Below, piece after piece: positions 41,502-52,300 of a stretch of 64,000 nt of DNA. Source of the stretch: Sandaracinomonas limnophila. Its GTDB lineage: Bacteria > Bacteroidota > Bacteroidia > Cytophagales > Spirosomataceae. Numbering within the stretch: the stretch's first letter is position 1; the number at the start of each line of letters is the position of its first letter. Location of the stretch: NCBI RefSeq assembly GCF_004005965.1, contig NZ_SACY01000003.1, positions 434,001 to 498,000 of the forward strand. The letters are read 5' to 3'. The notes beneath the pieces were generated by a model. It was not told where the DNA came from. It saw only the letters and a program-made list of their open reading frames with translations, and did not search any database. The translations under genes and the position numbers were made by a program.

Positions 41502-42776
41502 TTATCTTGACAACATATCGGAACGATGTGCATCTAATTTCAGAAAGATAAACAATAAAATAGTAAAAGACCAAAGCGATGAGCCTCCGTAACTAAAAAA
41601 GGGAAGTGGAATACCCATTATGGGCATTAATCCGATGGTCATACCTATATTGACTAAAAAATGAAAAAAGATAATTCCCACCACTCCATATCCATAAGCC
41701 CTGGCAAATCTGGATCGTTGTTGATCCGCTAAATACATTAAGCGCCACAGAAACAGCACAAAAAGTCCAATGACTACCAATACTCCGAAAAAGCCTTGCT
41801 CCTCACCAATGGTACAAAAAATAAAATCTGTACTTTGTTCAGGTACAAAATCAAATTTAGTTTGAGTTCCTTGCAGATACCCCTTTCCAAAAAATCCACC
41901 TGACCCAATGGCGATTTTAGATTGAGTTAATTGATATCCCAGTCCACGAGGATCAAATTCAGGATCCAATAAGACCTTTATTCTATTCCTTTGATGCTCC
42001 TTTAACACATTATTTACTAAAAAATCTACTGTTGAAGTAATGGCCATGATACATGCAATCCCCATCGCCAATTTCAAATAGGTTTGATACATCCTTTGCA
42101 AATAAATTGGCAAGGAAAGAGCAATAATAATAGCTACAACTAGTAAAACAATGAATATATTCAATGGTTTAACCATCAGAGCCAAAACCAAAATGGTGAT
42201 CACTGAAAGCAATAATCCTGGATACCTACCGGGTAATCCTTCACGGTACAACAAAATCAAAAAGGAAGCAAATACCAAGGCAGAACCTGTTTCATTGGAA
42301 GCAATTATCAATAACATGGGAAGGGCAATAATCCCTGCTGAGGTATATTGAAATTTGAATTTGGTTAAATTAACCTGTGGATCATTGAGGTACTTCGCTA
42401 ATAAAAGTGCAGTGGCTGTTTTTGCAAACTCAGCAGGTTGAATCGTAATTCCACCAATTTTAAACCAAGAATGTGAGCCATTGATGGTCACTCCTAAAAA
42501 GGGTACGGCTATCAACAAGAGGATAAATGCGCCATAAATGAGTGGGGCAAAACTCTCGAAAAATCGAAAATCAATAGCTAAAATAAAAATAATCAACACC
42601 ATACTTGTCCCCAACCAAATCAATTGTTTTCCAGCATTGGTTTCGTAAAATAATGGATCAAAAATCCAAAGAGGAGCTTCCGGATTATAGACTGCTGAAT
42701 AAATATTCATCCAGCCCATTACAACAAACAGGAAATACAAAGAAACCGCCAACCAGTCGAGTTTACCGTTTTTCAT
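41502..42776 (-). CDS. rodA: Rod-shape peptidoglycan polymerase RodA (SEDS family)
   Basis: A 424-residue SEDS glycosyltransferase with about ten transmembrane helices that polymerises lipid II during cell elongation. Conserved segments are GSHSWFKIGGITIQPAEFAK, ASNETGSALVF, QSKIAIGSGGFFGKGYLQGTQTKFDFVPEQSTDFIF (with the key acidic residue in TDF), and MPIMGIPLPFFSYGGSS. The start overlaps the end of mrdA by 14 nt, coupling it to its cognate transpeptidase. Sequence and partner point to RodA rather than FtsW. Confidence 0.94.
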   Translation of the reverse strand: MKNGKLDWLAVSLYFLFVVMGWMNIYSAVYNPEAPLWIFDPLFYETNAGKQLIWLGTSMVLIIFILAIDFRFFESFAPLIYGAFILLLIAVPFLGVTINGSHSWFKIGGITIQPAEFAKTATALLLAKYLNDPQVNLTKFKFQYTSAGIIALPMLLIIASNETGSALVFASFLILLYREGLPGRYPGLLLSVITILVLALMVKPLNIFIVLLVVAIIIALSLPIYLQRMYQTYLKLAMGIACIMAITSTVDFLVNNVLKEHQRNRIKVLLDPEFDPRGLGYQLTQSKIAIGSGGFFGKGYLQGTQTKFDFVPEQSTDFIFCTIGEEQGFFGVLVVIGLFVLFLWRLMYLADQQRSRFARAYGYGVVGIIFFHFLVNIGMTIGLMPIMGIPLPFFSYGGSSLWSFTILLFIFLKLDAHRSDMLSR

Positions 42777-44631
42777 TTTTTGCTGTATCTTTTTTAACTT
42801 TATAATTGGCAGAAATTACATTTGACATATAACTCATGTTCAAAAATTTGGTCTCAATTGCCTTACGATCTACTTTTCCTTTTAAATATTTCTCAACTAC
42901 CAAGGAGGCAATTGGCGCTGCTGCAAATCCACCAAATCCGGCATTTTCAACAAATACAGCAATAGCAATTTTGGGATTATCCATAGGGGCAAATGCAATA
43001 AAAATGGAATGGTCTTTCCCTTTTTGATTTTGCGATGTACCTGTTTTTCCGCACATCACAATGTCAGGAATTCGACCCTCTGATCCAACAGTTCCATGTA
43101 AAACTGCATCACGCATTCCAGCTATAACTACACCAAAATATTTTGAATCAACCCCTACAGGAATAGATGTTTTATAATAAGGGTCAATTGTATGTTTCTC
43201 ACCAACTCCTTTTACCAAATGCGGAGGAATGTACCATCCACGATTGGCAATAATTGCAGCCAAATTTGCCATTTTCAAAGGACTTACTACCAACTCCCCT
43301 TCTCCAATACTTAAGGAATAAATGTTAGAAAACTTCCATGTATTTTCTCCTTTATAAATCCGGTTGTAATAATCAACATTAGGCAAATTGCCTTTCTTTT
43401 CATTACCTAAATCGACACCCAACTTTCTACCAAAACCAAAATTTGCCGCCAATTCTTCCCATCTTTTCAAACCTTGCGCTGAACGCTCAAAGGTATTTCC
43501 ACTAGTCCCATCATATAAAATTTTTCGAAATGCGTGATAAAAATAAGGATTACAAGACCACTGAATAGCATTGTGCAAATCATTGTGAGAGGTATTGTGG
43601 CTGTGACATTTGACAGGGGCACCTGCATGCGTAAATACGGACCCAGCATTGATGATTCCCAATTGTTGACCAACCAATGCCTGCACCAATTTAAAAGTGG
43701 AACCAGGTCTATAATATGCTGAAGGAGGCCGATTGATCAACGGTTTCATTGGATCCATGGCCAATTTGCCATAATATTTAGAAAAATTTCTACCAGCTAG
43801 CAAACTTGGATCATAAGATGGCGCTGAAACCATTGCTAAAACCTCCCCAGTTGAAGGTTCAATGGCTACCACTGAACCTACTTTGTGCTGCATCAAACTA
43901 TCAGCATATTCTTGCAATTTGATATCAATTGTAGTGTATAAATTTTGTCCGGCAATGGGATTAACGTCCAATTCACCATTTTTAAAAACCCCTTTTTCCA
44001 CCCCATTACTATTAACCATCCGATATTTAATTCCGCGTTGTCCACGCAAAGCCTCTTCGTAAAAAGATTCTAAACCACTAACTCCAACCAAATCCCCCTG
44101 GCGATAATAGTCATCCTTTTGCTCCAAAAGTCGATTGGGAGAAATTTCAGCTACATATCCGAGAGCATTTGAGAAGGCTTTTGATTGATAGGTTCTATAA
44201 GAATTTGTTACGAAAGAAAATCCTTCAAAATCAATCATTGCATCTTGGGCACGAGCAAAATCTTCTTTTGATAAATTGCGCAGAAAAAGAAAGGGCTTTA
44301 ATTTACTATATGCCTTAGCTCTTTTCATTTGCTTTAAGAAATAGGTTTTATCTATCCCAAATAAACTGCAAAACTTTAAAGTATCACGAACAAATGCCTT
44401 TTTGGGCGTCACATATAAATCATAGATTGGTGTATTGTAAACTACCAACTTATGCTTCCGGTCATAAATTTCTCCTCGGAAAGGGATTTGAATTATTTTT
44501 CGAATAGCGTTATTATCTGCCGCCTTCATGTAGGAGTCGTCAAATACCTGCAAAAACAATAACTTCCCAAGGAAAGCTAAGGCTATGCAAAGAAAAAAGA
44601 AAAAAATGATTCGGTTTCTACCGCTAAACAT
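42763..44631 (-). CDS. mrdA: Penicillin-binding protein 2 (elongation transpeptidase)
   Basis: A 622-residue class B PBP. An N-terminal membrane anchor (about 8-30) is followed by a dimerisation/pedestal domain and the transpeptidase domain with motifs Ser311-x-x-Lys314 (PGSTFK), Ser359-Cys-Asn361 (WSCN) and Lys529-Thr-Gly (CGKTGTSQ). The ATG at 44631 is chosen; the codon before it is TTG. It cross-links peptidoglycan with RodA, which overlaps by 14 nt. mreB, mreC and mreD, frequently upstream in other bacteria, are not on this side; atpZ is 52 nt upstream. Confidence 0.94.
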   Translation of the reverse strand: MFSGRNRIIFFFFLCIALAFLGKLLFLQVFDDSYMKAADNNAIRKIIQIPFRGEIYDRKHKLVVYNTPIYDLYVTPKKAFVRDTLKFCSLFGIDKTYFLKQMKRAKAYSKLKPFLFLRNLSKEDFARAQDAMIDFEGFSFVTNSYRTYQSKAFSNALGYVAEISPNRLLEQKDDYYRQGDLVGVSGLESFYEEALRGQRGIKYRMVNSNGVEKGVFKNGELDVNPIAGQNLYTTIDIKLQEYADSLMQHKVGSVVAIEPSTGEVLAMVSAPSYDPSLLAGRNFSKYYGKLAMDPMKPLINRPPSAYYRPGSTFKLVQALVGQQLGIINAGSVFTHAGAPVKCHSHNTSHNDLHNAIQWSCNPYFYHAFRKILYDGTSGNTFERSAQGLKRWEELAANFGFGRKLGVDLGNEKKGNLPNVDYYNRIYKGENTWKFSNIYSLSIGEGELVVSPLKMANLAAIIANRGWYIPPHLVKGVGEKHTIDPYYKTSIPVGVDSKYFGVVIAGMRDAVLHGTVGSEGRIPDIVMCGKTGTSQNQKGKDHSIFIAFAPMDNPKIAIAVFVENAGFGGFAAAPIASLVVEKYLKGKVDRKAIETKFLNMSYMSNVISANYKVKKDTAKNEKR

Positions 44632-44686
44632 CAAGAATTAATGAAAATTATAGCAATTTAAACATATTTTAGCGGAATTTGGGGAA

Positions 44687-44872
44687 TTATTTTGGCAAAC
44701 TTTTAATCAATGCTATCATAGCAACACAAATGAATCCCAAAGAAAATCCTAAGGTAAACCAAGGTTTACTCGTTAGAAAATAAGCATCTAAATATCTACC
44801 CAACCAAACTCCCACCAAAATGGTCATCAACATTTGAAAGGCAGCACCAACATATTTTTGATAGGGATTCAT
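44687..44872 (-). CDS. atpZ: AtpZ/AtpI-family small membrane protein
   Basis: A 61-residue protein with two transmembrane helices: a first with GAAFQMLMTILVGVWLGRYLD, and a second with GFSLGFICVAMIALIKSL. The G-x-x-x-Q...G-x-x-x-GRYLD pattern is that of AtpZ/AtpI, which is associated with assembly or ion supply of F-ATPase. Unusually it is not beside atpB (about 8 kb away) but upstream of mrdA and rodA. It is probably co-transcribed with them. Confidence 0.82.
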   Translation of the reverse strand: MNPYQKYVGAAFQMLMTILVGVWLGRYLDAYFLTSKPWFTLGFSLGFICVAMIALIKSLPK

Positions 44873-44930
44873 TGTCAGAAAATTTACACGAAATATGCTA
44901 AAATTATCTGAATTTCGTTATAAAATCTTG

Positions 44931-44938
44931 TAAATTTG
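44931..44938 (+). promoter_or_regulatory. Candidate -7 promoter element of the porW-like gene
   Basis: TAAATTTG is an exact TAnnTTTG match, 19 nt before the ATG at 44958. The -33 element is unclear. Confidence 0.45.
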
Positions 44939-44957
44939 AAAAATTATCGAAAACCGC

Positions 44958-47084
44958 ATGAGGAGGTTCCTAACCTATATTTTTTTATTGGCCACTTTAG
45001 CTTCCTGTTCACAGTTTAGTAAAAAACCCGCTTCTGTTGCATTTCATAATATCAATGCCAAATACAATGCTTTATGGCAAGCTGAACGTGTTGAGAAAGA
45101 ATTAATCAAAAAAATTCAAGAGGACCAGAAAGAAAATTACCGTAACCTATTACCCATTTTCTATTTTCCACCCACTCAATTAGCCGCGAATTATAAATCA
45201 GATGTAGATAAAATTATTAAAAAAGCCTCATTGGTGATAGACCGGCATCAAAATTCGCATTTTATAGACGATGCCTATTTAATGATTGGAAAGGGTCGGG
45301 TTTACCAAGCAGATTGGAAAAATGCGATTGAAACCTTCAAATATGTAAATTCAATTGACCCAGATGAAACGCGACAAATAACATCCTTATTAGATTTGTT
45401 TAAGGTTTATATACAAACGAATGAATTTCAGGAAGCCGATCGAGTAAATGAATTTCTTTTAAGTTTTGATTTAAATAAAGCCCAAAAAAAAGATTTTTAC
45501 CTGTTAAAAGCCTGGTATTCTCAAAAAAAACAAGAGCCTTTGCAAATGATTGCCCTTCTGGAGGAAGCCTTACCTTTAATCAATAATACCTCAGAAAAGG
45601 CAAGAATACTGTACATTTTGGGTCAAGTAAATTTTCTTCAAAATAGAGAAGCGCAAGCAATTACCTATTTCCAACGTGTTAGTGAAAATAAATCAAATTA
45701 CGACTTAGCTTTTCAAGCCAAACTAGCTATCTACCAAATTAAAGACAATGAAGCTGAAATCTTAAAAATGCTCAAAGAGGGCAAAAATGAGGAGTATAAG
45801 CCATTTTTATATGTTGCCTTAGGTCAAATTTATTACCAAAAAAATGATTTTAACCAAGCCAAATACTACTGGGAATTAGGTGCTAAAAATGCCGACCAAA
45901 AAGGAGAACTTTTTCTTCAATTAGGACATTTATTCGCCAAACAATTTAGAAAACCCAAAGAAGCAACCATTTTTTATGATTCGGCAATGGTTTATTTGAA
46001 TAACTCACATCCAGAATACCAAGAAATAAAAACAAGTTCCGACAAATGGAAAAAATTTGGTGGCCTGCTTGATGAAGTCCATTTAAACGATTCCTTATTA
46101 ACACTTTCTACCAAAAGTGATGCAGAATTGATGCAAATTTACACCAAAGCGATTGCTTCAAAAATCCAAAAAAATGATTCAAGCCGAGTAAATAGCATTA
46201 AAAAAATTGAAATCCCTCAAATAAATTTTGTTCGAAGACAAAGCACTCCAGAGCAGCAATCATTTTACTTCTACAATGACCTAGTAAGACTTAGAGGAGA
46301 ACAAGAATTTATTGGAAAATACGGTTCAAGAATTTTGGAAGATTTCTGGAATCGAAAAACTAAAAATAATATTATAAATACTTCTGAAACCAGTTCTACC
46401 ATAGGCCCCAATACTGCCTTACCAAATAATGCTTTAGCCATTACAAATAAAAATCAAAGTAAGGAGTCGGTAAAAGATTCTTCTACAATTTGGTTAGAAA
46501 GTATACCTCGGACTCCAAAAGAAATAGCCTTAACTCAAAAGAAAATTGAAAAGTCAATCTTTGAATCGGGCAAATTTGCCAAATTTGATTTAGAAGATAA
46601 TACCTTGGCAAAAGAACAACTGCAGGTATTACTTAAAAGATTCCCACAAACAGAATTTGAAGCTGAGGCACTTTATTTATTGTATTTAAGTGAAGTCAAT
46701 GAGCCAAAGGAAAGGGAAGTTTTCAAAAAAGCTTTGATTGAAAAATACCCTGAATCGCATTTCAAAACCTTACTCATTAAGAATGAAACCGGAACTTTAA
46801 GCGACAACAAAGAATTGGAAGCCCAGAAATTATATGAGAAAGCATTTAATTTATTCAAAGAAGGGCAGTTTGAAGAGTCATTTAGAATATGTATAAATTT
46901 AGATAATCAATATCCAGGAAGCCATTTAGAGGACAAAATCGTATTTTTAAAGGCCTTAAACAAAGGAGCTTTAAAAGATTTTTCAGCTTATGAAAATTTC
47001 TTAAATTTGATTGTCCAAAGTTTCCCAAAAAGTAAGTTAAAAGCAGAGGCTGAAGCCCGATTAAAAACAATCAAAAACAGATAA
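44958..47084 (+). CDS. PorW/SprE-like TPR lipoprotein of the type IX secretion system
   Basis: A 708-residue lipoprotein (lipobox TLASC, Cys17). The segment SVAFHNINAKYNALWQAE after the anchor matches the start of mature PorW/SprE proteins, and most of the rest is TPR-like helix repeats (for example IETFKYVNSIDPDE, ALYLLYLSEVNEPKE, YEKAFNLFKEGQFEES). PorW/SprE is a periplasmic lipoprotein needed for type IX secretion and gliding in relatives; it links complexes of the machinery. It is followed by PBP1A after 1 nt, giving an operon. Family membership is likely but rests on recognition of the N-terminal segment and layout. Confidence 0.72.
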   Translation: MRRFLTYIFLLATLASCSQFSKKPASVAFHNINAKYNALWQAERVEKELIKKIQEDQKENYRNLLPIFYFPPTQLAANYKSDVDKIIKKASLVIDRHQNSHFIDDAYLMIGKGRVYQADWKNAIETFKYVNSIDPDETRQITSLLDLFKVYIQTNEFQEADRVNEFLLSFDLNKAQKKDFYLLKAWYSQKKQEPLQMIALLEEALPLINNTSEKARILYILGQVNFLQNREAQAITYFQRVSENKSNYDLAFQAKLAIYQIKDNEAEILKMLKEGKNEEYKPFLYVALGQIYYQKNDFNQAKYYWELGAKNADQKGELFLQLGHLFAKQFRKPKEATIFYDSAMVYLNNSHPEYQEIKTSSDKWKKFGGLLDEVHLNDSLLTLSTKSDAELMQIYTKAIASKIQKNDSSRVNSIKKIEIPQINFVRRQSTPEQQSFYFYNDLVRLRGEQEFIGKYGSRILEDFWNRKTKNNIINTSETSSTIGPNTALPNNALAITNKNQSKESVKDSSTIWLESIPRTPKEIALTQKKIEKSIFESGKFAKFDLEDNTLAKEQLQVLLKRFPQTEFEAEALYLLYLSEVNEPKEREVFKKALIEKYPESHFKTLLIKNETGTLSDNKELEAQKLYEKAFNLFKEGQFEESFRICINLDNQYPGSHLEDKIVFLKALNKGALKDFSAYENFLNLIVQSFPKSKLKAEAEARLKTIKNR

Positions 47085-47085
47085 A

Positions 47086-49380
47086 ATGATCACTTTTGAA
47101 GCCGGGAAGTATCAAAAATTGATAAAGTTTTTTTACAAATCATTTATCGCCCTTTTTTTGGGTGCTGTTTTGTTTATAACGGCCGTAAATTATAATTTTT
47201 TCTGGCTCTTTGGTGGAATGCCAAGCTTGCAAGAACTGGAAAATCCAAAAAGTCAGGAAGCTTCCCTAATCATCTCAGAAGACGGACAAGAAATTGGTAA
47301 ATATTTTAGAGAAAATAGAAATCCAGTAGAATTTGAAGAATTATCTCCTGCCATCATTAATACCTTAATGGCCACAGAGGATGCTCGATTCACAACCCAC
47401 TCAGGCATTGATTTTAGGTCTATGTTACGAGTTGTTTTCACATTAGGAAGTTCTGGAGGAGGTAGTACCATTTCTCAACAATTAGCCAAAAATCTTTTCA
47501 ATACGCGAACTTTAGAATATGGGGAAGAAGATCCTATTTACATGGGGCTTCTCATGAAGGTGGGTGGATTAAAAACAGCAATTGCTAAAATAAAGGAATG
47601 GATTTTGGCCATCAAATTGGAGCGCAGGTACACCAAACAAGAGATTATGGCCATGTACCTAAACGAAGTAAGCTTTGGAAACAATGCATACGGCATTCAG
47701 GTAGCATGCAAAACTTATTTTCAAAAAGATGTAAAAACAGTTAGTCTTTCAGAGGCAGCAACCCTAATTGGTTTATTACAAAATCCATCGTTATATGATC
47801 CTCGACTTCGTCCGGAAAAAACTTTAGCGCGTCGAAATACCGTTATTGGTCAGCTAGCAAAGTACGATTATATAACTGAAGATGATGCAAGCAAAATGCA
47901 GGAATCACCTTTGAACCTCCATTTTAAAGTAGAAAATCAAAATACAGGCACTGCACCTTATTTCAGAGAAGCTATCCGGAAAGAGGTATTAGCTGCTTTA
48001 AAAGAAATCAATGAATCTAGACCTGAGGAGGAACAACTAAACCTTTATACATCAGGACTGAGAATTCATACGACCATCGATTCTCGCATGCAAAAATATG
48101 CCCAAGATGCAGTTTGGGAACACATGCAGGCAGAGCAAAAGCTCTTTTATGACCATTGGAGAGGTAGAAATCCTTGGGTAAATGAAGAAATGAAGGAGAT
48201 GAAGGGATTTCTTCGAGATGCCATGAAACGCACCCCTCGTTACCGCGAATTGATGGAAACCTATTCGAATGATGAATTCAAAGTTTGGGAGGAATTGAAC
48301 CGCAAAATTAAAATGTCGGTATTTTCCTATAATGGAGATATAGATACCTTGATGAGTCCCATGGATTCCTTAAACTACTACAAACGTATCCTGAATTGTG
48401 GAATGATGGCGATGGATCCAACAAATGGACACATCAAAGCCTATATCGGTGGAATCAATTACAAATACTTCAAATTTGACCATATCACTCAAAGTAAGCG
48501 CCAACCTGGTTCAACCTTTAAACCCTTTGTTTACGGTGCGGCTATTGAAAACGAAGTAGCTACTCCTTGTGATAAAATCATAGACGAACCCGTAACCTTT
48601 GGTGAGGAAGACGGCTTAACTGGTGGCACTTGGACACCACAAAATTCCGATGGGAAATATTCTTATGAGAATCTCCCTTTGAGACGTGCAATGGCACTTT
48701 CTATCAATACTGTTTCCGCTAAATTAATGAAAGCCCTAGGGCCCAGCAAAATTGCAGACTTTGCTCATAAATGTGGGATTGAGAGCCCTTTATATGAAGG
48801 CCCAGCCCTTTGCCTTGGTGCCTCTGAAGTAAGTGTGTATGAACAAGTTTCAGCCTACAGTACTTTAGCTAATTTGGGAGAACGAAATGAACCGATTATG
48901 ATTTTAAAAATTACAGATAAAGTAGGTAATGTTTTAAAAGAATATTCATCATCGGCCAAAGCCGCAATAAAACCCGAAACTGCCTATTTAATGACCTATA
49001 TGTTACGTGGTGCAGTGGATGAACCTCTTGGTACTGCGGAAGGTCTTAAACGAACTTCAATTGTTGCAGGGAATGAAATAGGTGCCAAAACAGGTACTAC
49101 TTCCAACTTTTCAGATGGTTGGTTTATGGGAGTAACCCAAAAATTGGTTGCAGGAGTATGGGTAGGTGGAGATGATCGAAGCATCCACTTCAGATCCTTG
49201 GCCTTAGGTCAAGGAGCAAAAATGGCTATGCCGGCCTACGCAAAATTTATGGAAAAGGTTTATGCAGATCCAAGCTTATCCATTGAGGGTTATCGAAAGA
49301 TGCCATTCCTAAAGCCTGAAAATCTTCAATTCGATTTCTCCTGCGGAACAGCACCCCCCGATTCAACAGCAAGCAATTAA
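47086..49380 (+). CDS. Bifunctional penicillin-binding protein 1A
   Basis: A 764-residue class A PBP. After a cytoplasmic tail and a membrane anchor (about 18-40), the GT51 glycosyltransferase domain has catalytic Glu98 in ATEDARFTTHSGID and the GGSTISQQLAKNLF motif. The transpeptidase domain has Ser476-x-x-Lys479 (PGSTFK), Ser539-Ile-Asn541, and Lys668-Thr-Gly (GAKTGTTSNFSDGWF). It makes and cross-links peptidoglycan. It begins 1 nt after the PorW-like gene. Its stop codon overlaps that of the converging VCBS gene, leaving no room for a separate terminator. Confidence 0.93.
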   Translation: MITFEAGKYQKLIKFFYKSFIALFLGAVLFITAVNYNFFWLFGGMPSLQELENPKSQEASLIISEDGQEIGKYFRENRNPVEFEELSPAIINTLMATEDARFTTHSGIDFRSMLRVVFTLGSSGGGSTISQQLAKNLFNTRTLEYGEEDPIYMGLLMKVGGLKTAIAKIKEWILAIKLERRYTKQEIMAMYLNEVSFGNNAYGIQVACKTYFQKDVKTVSLSEAATLIGLLQNPSLYDPRLRPEKTLARRNTVIGQLAKYDYITEDDASKMQESPLNLHFKVENQNTGTAPYFREAIRKEVLAALKEINESRPEEEQLNLYTSGLRIHTTIDSRMQKYAQDAVWEHMQAEQKLFYDHWRGRNPWVNEEMKEMKGFLRDAMKRTPRYRELMETYSNDEFKVWEELNRKIKMSVFSYNGDIDTLMSPMDSLNYYKRILNCGMMAMDPTNGHIKAYIGGINYKYFKFDHITQSKRQPGSTFKPFVYGAAIENEVATPCDKIIDEPVTFGEEDGLTGGTWTPQNSDGKYSYENLPLRRAMALSINTVSAKLMKALGPSKIADFAHKCGIESPLYEGPALCLGASEVSVYEQVSAYSTLANLGERNEPIMILKITDKVGNVLKEYSSSAKAAIKPETAYLMTYMLRGAVDEPLGTAEGLKRTSIVAGNEIGAKTGTTSNFSDGWFMGVTQKLVAGVWVGGDDRSIHFRSLALGQGAKMAMPAYAKFMEKVYADPSLSIEGYRKMPFLKPENLQFDFSCGTAPPDSTASN

Positions 49381-52300
49381 AGTAATTTAAACACTTTTAG
49401 AGGACCTCTATTTTGTCCAGCAATAAATTGATTTTGAATTCTAATCAAAGACTTAGCATCTGCTGGAACTTCGAAGCCTGAATCGCGGTAGAACTTAAAT
49501 CCACCCTTTCCATTCCCAAGTAAAACACCACCATTTGAAGCATCATAACGGCCAATAAATACTTCATTGCCATAATTGTTACCCACAAAAATGATGTCTA
49601 AATTCTTATCCTTGTTCACATCTGCTATTTGAATTGCATTGATACATGAGAATTGTGCTTCTACCGGAAGTTCGTGTATTTTAAATTTACCCCCACCTAC
49701 ATTTTCAATCCAAACTGATGAGTTTAAATTGAAAGATGACTTAGTTGATTTTTTCTTTTCCTCCTCAGTAAAAAAGGTTTCTTGCGTCGACTTTCCATAT
49801 TCTTTAAAATACACCCAACGTTTTTTAGTGGTAATCAACATCTTATTTACATCATCTTTCCCATGAAGTGGATAAGAATCAAATGCACCTTTTTCATTTA
49901 CAAAATGAACAAATGGAAATACATCATAGATTCCGTTACCATCTAGATCACCATGAACTACATCCACTGGATGATCTGATGAGGCTTGCAAAAGGGTATT
50001 TTCTCCCATATTCCCTGCAACAAAATCTACATCACCATCCTTATCCAAATCTGCAGCTTGAACTGAAGTCCAAAGCCCTAATATTTTTTCAATTCCCGTT
50101 TCTTTTTGTTGAGCAAATTTTCCCTTTGAGTTTTTATAAACTTGCACGGGAGTATATTCTCCAGCAATTATCAAATCTTCCCACTTATCTCCATCTACAT
50201 CTGCAACAACAGCATCACAAATTAAACCTAGATTTAATAATTCAGGAGCTTTTGAAGAAGTTACATCCTTAAACTGAATTTGTCCCGATTTAGAAACATT
50301 TTCAAAAAGTCGAGAATTTGTGGCCTTAGGATATTGGAAAGGAATATTTCGACCACCTACAAACAGATCCAAATCCCCATCATGGTCAAAATCAATAGAC
50401 TTAACAACTGAATTACTTTCAAAGAAATTTGGTAAGGCTGTTGGTATCAATATAAAATTCCCCTTCCCATCATTCTGATATATCACATCTTGTAAGGCTG
50501 GATCATTCGCTTTATTTTCATTGCCACCACGACAAATATATAAGTCCAAATCATTGTCTTTATCAAAATCAACTAACAAAACCCCCAAATCTTCCCCCAT
50601 TTTTTTCATCATAGTAAATTCTTTTTCCAAGGGTCTAGCTTTGTAAGTACCATCTGCTTGTTGGATGTAAAATGCACCAGATGTAAATTTAGCACCTCCC
50701 ATAAAAAAGTCGATTCGACCATCACCATTCACATCACCTTGTGTAAGACATGGCCCCAATTCAGATAATTTATGAGGCATTAAATTCTGGAAATTGAAAT
50801 CTACAAAATCAAATTCTTGATGCTGCGCATGGTCCAAAATAACGGAAGAAGCATCTGCAAAATAAGGCTTTTCAGGATGTAAAATTGACTCATATGCTAA
50901 ACTTGCATCAGCTTGTTTTATTTCTACTACCTTATCTATTCCCGGATTAGTAATGACTTGCATTTTATCATTTGGCCATAAAATCCGTAATTCTTTTATT
51001 TTCCTGCTTTTGCCCAAACCGATATGACAAATTGGATCAACACTCGACAAATAACCTCTATAAGGCGAATATTCGTAATAAAAGTATTCACCATTATCAT
51101 ATTTACCTTCAATTTTACACATTAGGGCAGCTTCAGCTGGTGTTCCTTTAGCAGATTTTACTTTTAACCGTAAATAATGACTTTCATTGGGGCTATTTTC
51201 GATACTGTTATTTTTATACACAAAAGCTTGGTCATTGATGTTATTTACCACATAATCTAAATCGCCATCATTGTCTAAATCGCCATAAGCAGCACCGTTT
51301 GAAAAAGAAGGAATATCAAATCCCCATTCTTTCGAAACATCCTCAAACTTTAAATTCCCCTTATTTTTAAAGGCATAATTTACCACCTTAATCACTGGAA
51401 TTTGATCTAACAACATATCTTGGGTTGCCAATAAACCTGACTCAGCATGATACATCATAAAATCACGATCTGTTACATCTTTGGGGAATCCATTGGTTAT
51501 TAGTAAATCCCGATAACCATCATTGTCAAAATCGGTCACAGACGGACACCAACTCCACTCGGTTTCTGCCATCCCTGCTAACAATCCAACTTCACTAAAT
51601 TGCTTCACATGGTCTTTATCATACACACCAGGATTCAATTGCATGGTATTACGCATGAATTGGTAAGTATAATTCATGTTATTCGAGTTTACATAATTTT
51701 GATAATTATTTGCTGGTAAAAACTGCTTTTTACGCTCATTGTTTTTAGGCAACATATCTAAAATCACAAAATCTGCTAAGCCATCGTTGTTAATGTCATT
51801 GACTTCATTTCCCATCGCAGCTTGGCTCGTATGCTTGAAATATTTTTTTGCTTGATCGGTAAAGGTCCCATCTTGATTATTGATGTACAATAAATCATCG
51901 GATACATAATCATTCGTCACATAAATATCTGGCCAATTATCACGATTGATATCACAAATTGCTATCCCTAAGCCAAAGCCTTCAATTGTAATGCCTGCTT
52001 CTTTAGAAACATTCTTAAAAACAGGATGTTTCAAGGTTTCAGAATATTCATTTTTGTAAAGTCTATCTGTATTTGGATAAGAACCATCGGTTACTTTTGG
52101 TCGATAAATGGCAGGAGAATCATCAATTTTATCTGTCAATACATATAAATCCAAATCGCCATCTTTGTCATAGTCAAAGAAAACAGCATGTTGAGAAAAA
52201 CCATTGTCATTTACCCCATATTCTTTGGCCATTTCTTTAAAAGTTGGGACACCATTGGTTATACCTTGATTAACGAACAACAAATTTTCACGGTCCGTAT

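Noticed and set aside
49868-50272. A 134-codon plus-strand frame rich in His, Leu and Gln, antisense to the giant VCBS gene
   Set aside because: It mirrors the repeated Asp-x-Asp-x-Asp-Gly codons of the propeller on the other strand. Similar antisense frames occur in all the VCBS genes. No protein-like pattern is seen.
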